Part shown: piece after piece, positions 60,225 to 64,000 of the stretch
Position numbering within the stretch: position 1 is the first letter of the stretch
Layout: every line of letters begins with the position of its first letter
Notes under the pieces: model-generated
The model's database searches: none
The model's input: only the letters and a program-made list of their open reading frames with translations
Told to the model about the DNA's origin: nothing
Translations under genes and position numbers: made by a program
Assembly: GCA_964506465.1 (NCBI GenBank)
Contig: CAZDLM010000001.1
Coordinates: 1 to 64,000 of the forward strand
Reading direction: 5' to 3'
DNA: 64,000 nt
From: UBA6109 sp964506465
GTDB taxonomy: Bacteria; Desulfobacterota; Syntrophia; Syntrophales; UBA6109

Positions 60225-60884
60225 TCAGCGCCCGTCGATGGCGGCCCGCATGGCGGCGAGGGTCTTTCCGTAGTCCGAGCTCCCGAATACGGCGGCTCCG
60301 GCGACGAGGACCTCCGCGCCGGCTTCGGCGACGAATCGGGCGTTGTCCAGCGTGACGCCACCATCGACTTCCAGGAGCACGTTCGGGGCGACCGCCTTCA
60401 CCAGTTCGCCGGCCCTGCGGATCTTGGGCAGGACGCTTCCGATGAAGGACTGCCCGCCGAATCCCGGGTTGACGCTCATGACCAGCAGCAGGTCGATATC
60501 GGGCAGGATGGGTTCGATCAGCGCCAGCGGCGTCGCGGGATTGAGCGATACGCCCGCCCGCGCGCCCGTCTCTCGGATCAGAGTCACGATTCGATGGAGA
60601 TGGTGGCAGGCCTCCACGTGGACGGTGATGAAATCGCTTCCCGCCCTTGCGAAGGTCTCGACGTAGCGTTCCGGGTTCTCGATCATCAGATGGACATCGA
60701 AGGGCAGCTTTGTCACCTTGCGCAGCGACGATACGACGGAAGGGCCGATGGTGATATTCGGGACGAAATGGCCGTCCATTACATCGATGTGGATCCAGTC
60801 CGCGCCGGCTTTCTCGACGGCGGTGATCTCTTCCGCGAGCCGGCCGAAATCGGCCGATAGGATGGAGGGGGCGATCTTCTTCAT
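60225..60884 (-). CDS. rpe: Ribulose-phosphate 3-epimerase
   Basis: Interconverts ribulose 5-phosphate and xylulose 5-phosphate in the pentose phosphate pathway. The 219-residue TIM barrel has MKKIAPSILSADFGRL, the metal His/Asp in WIHIDVMDGHFVPN, DVHLMI, VMSVNPGFGGQSF and EVDGGV, all family signatures. There is no Shine-Dalgarno ahead of ATG 60884, and the predicted promoter start (near 60889) lies only about five bases before it, so the mRNA may be leaderless. Confidence 0.96.
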   Translation of the reverse strand: MKKIAPSILSADFGRLAEEITAVEKAGADWIHIDVMDGHFVPNITIGPSVVSSLRKVTKLPFDVHLMIENPERYVETFARAGSDFITVHVEACHHLHRIVTLIRETGARAGVSLNPATPLALIEPILPDIDLLLVMSVNPGFGGQSFIGSVLPKIRRAGELVKAVAPNVLLEVDGGVTLDNARFVAEAGAEVLVAGAAVFGSSDYGKTLAAMRAAIDGR

Positions 60885-60895
60885 GGGTGGAAATG

Positions 60896-60924
60896 GAAAT
60901 ACACCATCGTTTCCGGAGCGTCAA
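60896..60924 (-). promoter_or_regulatory. Sigma70-like promoter of rpe
   Basis: On the minus strand: TTGACG (60924-60919), 17 bp, TATTTC (60901-60896). The -10 matches only three of six positions. The predicted start is within a few bases of the rpe ATG. Confidence 0.45.
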
Positions 60925-60974
60925 GCGGGAAAACCTCCTTGACAGGCCGCCGAAAAACCCGGAAAATCGCCGCC

Positions 60975-62273
60975 ATGATTGCGCTGTACAACGCCCTCCT
61001 CGCCCTTGCCGCCGTCGTCCTCATCCCCTATTACGGCGGCCGGATGCTCCTGACGGGCAAATATCGCCGCAGCATCGGACCCAAATTGGGCGTCGTCCCT
61101 CCGGCCCGCCTCGCCGCCATGAAGGGCTCTCCCCGGATCTGGATCCATGCCGTGTCCGTGGGCGAGGTGACGGCCGCCGCCCCGATCGTCGCCGCCCTGC
61201 GGGCTGCGCGCCCCGGGGCGTGCATCGTGCTGTCCACCAGCACGGAGACAGGCCAGGAAATGGCCGCCAAGGTTGTCCCCGAGGCGTCCGGCATCATCTA
61301 TTATCCTCTTGATCTGCCCTCCGTCGTCCGCAAGGTCGTCGACGTCGTGAAGCCGGATGTCTTCGCCGCCGTCGAGACGGAACTCTGGCCGAACTTCATC
61401 CGGGCGTGCAGGATGCGAGGCATACCGCTCGTACTCGTGAACGGCCGCATATCGGGGCGCTCTTTCGGCCGCTACCGGGCGACGCGTTTTTTCTGGCGGG
61501 AATATCTCGAAGCCTTCTCGGAAGCCGGAATGATTTCCGGTCTCGACGCCGGACGCATGAAGGAAATCGGCATGTCCCCCGAAAGGATTTCCGTCCTCGG
61601 AAATGCCAAGTACGACGGCCTCGCAGCACGCGTTTCCGAAGACTTGCGGCGGGGCATAAGAGAAAGATTGAACGTCTCGGCCGGCGATCGTTTCTTCGTG
61701 GCGGGGAGCACGCATCCGGGAGAGGAACACATCGTCCTTGATGTCTTTCGGAAACTCCGGGCTTCCCATCCCGGGCTCGGCCTGATCCTGATCCCCCGCC
61801 ATGTGGAGCGAGGGTCCGAGGTCCTGGATGCCGTCCGTCAGGCCGGCTTCGAAGACGTGCTGACCATGAAAGAAATCGCCGCCGGCCGCCGGCGCCAGCG
61901 GGAACGTGTAATTGTGGTTGATGTGATCGGAGAACTCTTCAAGATCTACTCGCTGGCGGAGGTGGTCTTCTGCGGGGGCAGTCTCGTACCGAAAGGGGGC
62001 CAGACCATCCTGGAAGCGGCGGCTTGGGGAAAGGTCGTCCTGTACGGTCCGCATATGGACGATTTTCTTCAGGAGAAGGCACTGCTGGAAGAAGTCGGAG
62101 CCGGCGTACCCGTGAGAGACGCCGGAGAAATGCTGGAGAGGATCGAATCGCTGCTGGCCGATCAGACTGAGCTCGACCGGCGCGGGGCCGCGGGGGCCCG
62201 GATCGTTGCGGCCAACCAAGGCGCCGCCGGACGGTATGCGGAGGTGATACTGCGCAATCTGCGCAAACGCTGA
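60975..62273 (+). CDS. waaA: 3-deoxy-D-manno-octulosonic acid transferase
   Basis: WaaA/KdtA adds Kdo to lipid A precursor in the inner membrane, so the organism makes Kdo-containing lipopolysaccharide. The 432-residue product has an N-terminal membrane anchor (ALYNALLALAAVVLIPYYGG), the glycosyltransferase N-domain with WIHAVSVGEVTAA and VETELWPNFI, and a GT-B C-domain with AGSTHPGEEHIVL and FCGGSLVPKGGQTILEAA. Start chosen at ATG 60975, though its ribosome site is weak. Divergent from rpe. Confidence 0.94.
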   Translation: MIALYNALLALAAVVLIPYYGGRMLLTGKYRRSIGPKLGVVPPARLAAMKGSPRIWIHAVSVGEVTAAAPIVAALRAARPGACIVLSTSTETGQEMAAKVVPEASGIIYYPLDLPSVVRKVVDVVKPDVFAAVETELWPNFIRACRMRGIPLVLVNGRISGRSFGRYRATRFFWREYLEAFSEAGMISGLDAGRMKEIGMSPERISVLGNAKYDGLAARVSEDLRRGIRERLNVSAGDRFFVAGSTHPGEEHIVLDVFRKLRASHPGLGLILIPRHVERGSEVLDAVRQAGFEDVLTMKEIAAGRRRQRERVIVVDVIGELFKIYSLAEVVFCGGSLVPKGGQTILEAAAWGKVVLYGPHMDDFLQEKALLEEVGAGVPVRDAGEMLERIESLLADQTELDRRGAAGARIVAANQGAAGRYAEVILRNLRKR

Positions 62274-62396
62274 GGGGCTGCTAAAAAATACCCATCTGAG
62301 GCGTTCCCTTCGTCCTTCGTTGTTCGGCGTACATCCCAGTACGCCTCACGCCTCAGGGCTTCGGGGGCCTTTCATCTGGGCATTTTTGAACAGCCC
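62274..62396. repeat. Long-hairpin dispersed repeat, copy B (inverted)
   Basis: The left arm GGGGCTGCTAAAAAATACCC pairs imperfectly with the right arm GGGCATTTTTGAACAGCCC; the centre is GGCGTAC-N6-GTACGCC (62326-62345). The reverse complement aligns with copy A at 58617-58730. It lies between convergent waaA and porB and could act as a bidirectional terminator because of the A/T runs in its arms. Confidence 0.75.
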
Positions 62397-62435
62397 AAAG
62401 AGAAAAGAGGGGCTGTTGAATCCGGTGAAGTCTTC

Positions 62436-63365
62436 TTAGGCCGATTCCGCAGCGCGCTTCAAGTAGCCTTCCCAGCGCTCATCGACTTCCCTCTGCATCC
62501 TCGAAAGCTGGTCGATGCTCATCTTCTTGAAGCGGATCTGCCTTTCCACGTAGTTGATGACCGGCAGGCGGGTCCCCTTTTCCGCGATCGACCGGCTGCG
62601 GCCGGTGAAACGAAATTTTCCGTTCTCAATCTCGAAGAGGCAGACAACGCCCGTTTCCACCGCGAGCCGCCCGATCTTCACGGTGTCGCGGGGGGCATAG
62701 CCCCAGCCGGGCGGGCAGGGTGCGTTGATCTGGAGATACCGCGTCCCCTTGATGCGCTTGGCCCTGACAAACTTGTCGTACAGGTCGATGGGATAGGCGG
62801 GAGAGGCCGTCGCGACATAGGGAATGTCGTGGCCTTCCATGATCTTGATCATGTCCTTCTTGCTCTGCTGCTTGGTCAGGAGAGGCGTCGTCGTGGTGAT
62901 GGCCCCCATCGGGGTGGCACTCGAACGCTGCGTTCCCGTGTTCATGTAGCCCTCGTTGTCGTAGCAGACGAAGATGAAGTCCGTGCCGCGTTCGGCCGCC
63001 CCGCTCAGGGACTGGATGCCGATATCGTACGTCCCGCCGTCGCCGGCCACGGCCACGACGGTGTAGTCCGACCTGTTGAGGGCCGCGAGCCCTGCCACCA
63101 GGCCAGCCGCGGAAGCGGCGGTGCTGGCGAAGGTGCAGTTCAGGCAGGGGATCGTCACCGAAGTGGTCGGGTACAGGCCGTGCAGAACCGTGAGGCAGCT
63201 CGCCGGGATCGTGAGGATGGTGTTGCCCCGCAGCGCCTTGAGAACGTAACGGTAGGCGAGCGAGAGTCCGCAGCCCTGGCAGGCGCGGTTTCCCGGCAGC
63301 ATGTATTCTTCTTCGTTGATCTTGAACAGCTTCTCCGGCACGGACTGTTCACGCGATTCCGTCAT
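62436..63365 (-). CDS. porB: 2-oxoacid:ferredoxin oxidoreductase beta subunit (pyruvate type)
   Basis: Beta subunit, holding thiamine diphosphate and one iron-sulfur cluster, of a multisubunit pyruvate (or other 2-oxoacid):ferredoxin oxidoreductase. The 309-residue product has cluster cysteines in ACQGCGLSLAYRY, TIPCLNCTF and NAPCPPGWGY, the ThDP-binding AGDGGTYDIGIQSL and YDNEGYMNTGTQRS, the latter typical of PorB. Start ATG 63365 follows GGAG; TTG 63368 is an alternative. It follows porA on the minus strand, and both face waaA. Confidence 0.93.
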   Translation of the reverse strand: MTESREQSVPEKLFKINEEEYMLPGNRACQGCGLSLAYRYVLKALRGNTILTIPASCLTVLHGLYPTTSVTIPCLNCTFASTAASAAGLVAGLAALNRSDYTVVAVAGDGGTYDIGIQSLSGAAERGTDFIFVCYDNEGYMNTGTQRSSATPMGAITTTTPLLTKQQSKKDMIKIMEGHDIPYVATASPAYPIDLYDKFVRAKRIKGTRYLQINAPCPPGWGYAPRDTVKIGRLAVETGVVCLFEIENGKFRFTGRSRSIAEKGTRLPVINYVERQIRFKKMSIDQLSRMQREVDERWEGYLKRAAESA

Positions 63366-63384
63366 CAACAGACTCCGAGGATTT

Positions 63385-63439
63385 GAAATGTCCCGCCCTT
63401 AGAAGAATCTTCCCATCGCCCCTGCGGGCATGACATTTC
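63385..63439. repeat. Hairpin with GGGCGGGACATTT motif between porA and porB
   Basis: GAAATGTC (63385-63392) and GACATTTC (63432-63439) are perfect inverted arms, with CCGCCC and GCGGGC further inside. On the minus strand the 13-mer GGGCGGGACATTT is identical to bases 99-111, and one base different from 57508-57520. Confidence 0.55.
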
Positions 63440-63462
63440 GATTTGTTGAGAATGACACTTCA

Positions 63463-64000
63463 TCACTCCGTGACGCAGTTGAGCCAGGTCGCGGCCTTTT
63501 CGCGCCTGCCTTTTCCGATTTCTCCGAGAGCCTCTTCAACCGCCTCCACCAGCTCGGTCGCCTTGACGTCCCGGCCGCCGAGGCCGGCGATGAAATTGCG
63601 TATCGGGGCGTCGATCCCCGTGCCGTACAGGGCTGCTTTCAGATCCGTGCAGAGGGCGCCCTCGTAACCGTAGCTGATGTCCTTCTCGAAGACCAGGATC
63701 GCGTCCGCGCCGGCAAGGGTGGAGCGCACCTCCTCCTTGGGGAAGGGGCGGTAGGCGCGGATGCCGACGACGCCGACGGCATGACCCTTCTCGCGCAGGA
63801 GATCGGCTGCGGCGGTCGCCTCCGTTGCCAGGGACCCCATGCTGACCAGCAGCACCCGCGCGTCGTCCCGCCGGTAGGTCCAGAGCATGCCCCCGCAGTC
63901 CCGTCCGAAGGCCGCGGCGAAATCAGCGTTGACGCGGACGATGACGTTCCGCGCGCCTTCGATCGCCTTCTCCATCTTGCAGCGCATTTCCATGTATCCG
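63463..64000 (-). CDS. porA: 2-oxoacid:ferredoxin oxidoreductase alpha subunit, C-terminal part (partial)
   Basis: The last roughly 179 residues of a PorA-type alpha subunit; the gene runs off the right edge of the window, so its start is not seen. Visible are DARVLLVSMGSLATEATAAADLLREKG and IRAYRPFPKEEVRSTL, which match the domain that follows the pyrimidine-binding domain in PorA, and a helical C-terminus. It lies 97 bp upstream of porB in the same direction; gamma/delta subunits are expected beyond the edge. Confidence 0.88.
   Translation of the reverse strand, partial: GYMEMRCKMEKAIEGARNVIVRVNADFAAAFGRDCGGMLWTYRRDDARVLLVSMGSLATEATAAADLLREKGHAVGVVGIRAYRPFPKEEVRSTLAGADAILVFEKDISYGYEGALCTDLKAALYGTGIDAPIRNFIAGLGGRDVKATELVEAVEEALGEIGKGRREKAATWLNCVTE

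Noticed and set aside
59548..60924. 458-codon minus-strand frame across rpe and the second acyl-CoA dehydrogenase
   Set aside because: It reads the two real genes in the wrong frame, giving Arg-rich non-homologous protein.
60938..60975. TTGACA before waaA as a plus-strand promoter
   Set aside because: No acceptable -10 lies 15-19 bp downstream; the spacer reads into GGAAAATCGC and the start codon.
60921..62219. 432-codon minus-strand frame opposite waaA
   Set aside because: Shadow frame of a GC-rich gene; waaA has full family motifs on the plus strand.
1..64000. CRISPR array, prophage, toxin-antitoxin or insertion sequence
   Set aside because: No regularly spaced repeats, phage structural genes, transposase or paired small toxin/antitoxin frames were seen on either strand.

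Overview
This is a 64 kb stretch of a GC-rich chromosome from a draft assembly: two runs of exactly ten N sit inside essential genes. Gene content and order suggest an anaerobic deltaproteobacterium (Desulfobacterota), most likely near the syntrophic Syntrophales. The clues are a rimP-nusA-infB-DUF503-rbfA-nrnA-truB-rpsO-pnp cluster, selA, a DUF39 homocysteine-forming enzyme, a C4-dicarboxylate-type TRAP transporter beside sucCD, several acyl-CoA dehydrogenases, a multisubunit 2-oxoacid:ferredoxin oxidoreductase, type IV pili and a Kdo transferase (Gram-negative envelope). The placement is inference; no phylogeny could be run.

Layout. 1-2231: sucCD behind a hairpin terminator. 2241-6785: an apparently AT-richer TRAP transporter (dctP-dctQ-dctM), its probable GntR/FCD regulator and a small membrane protein. 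6887-12320: peptide deformylase (minus strand), a HemN-like radical SAM enzyme, selA, an RluD-type pseudouridine synthase and a PgeF/YfiH protein. 12358-19177: rho, then rpmE-prfA-prmC-murA-hisD, with N gaps in prfA and murA. 19228-32108: tRNA-Gly(CCC), then the translation/RNA-decay supercluster ending in an M16 protease, dut and DUF39. 32228-37084: an ftsB-like gene and the pilMNOPQ assembly operon. 37265-41407: TPR protein, M24 peptidase, gcvH, a lipoate/octanoate transferase and hisC. 41519-48605: carAB, rpsU, LOG-family protein and holA. 48643-55033: a Crp-type regulator divergent from a minor-pilin operon (fimT-pilV-pilW-pilX-pilY1). 55113-64000: NYN nuclease, a broken 3-hydroxyacyl-CoA dehydrogenase, two acyl-CoA dehydrogenases on opposite strands, an FMN enoyl-reductase/nitronate-monooxygenase-like protein, rpe, waaA and porB/porA(partial).

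How the genes work together. The pil genes form two modules: the inner-membrane/secretin machine (pilMNOPQ) and the minor-pilin/adhesin set. The second module has a good sigma70 promoter with two tandem Crp-like sites centred about 62 and 85 bp upstream of the predicted start, and the regulator gene lies right beside it. sucCD, TRAP uptake, acyl-CoA dehydrogenases and POR fit short-chain acid metabolism. CarA has lost its whole glutaminase triad, which suggests an ammonia-fed carbamoyl-phosphate synthetase.

Intergenic DNA carries several interspersed palindromic elements: two copies of a 44-nt hairpin repeat with compensatory stem changes, two oppositely oriented copies of a roughly 115-nt long-hairpin repeat, a roughly 178-bp multi-hairpin element with terminal inverted repeats, a 30-nt repeat pair and a recurring 13-mer. 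infB carries an apparent +1 frameshift that is probably a sequence error. No CRISPR array, prophage or insertion-sequence transposase was seen.
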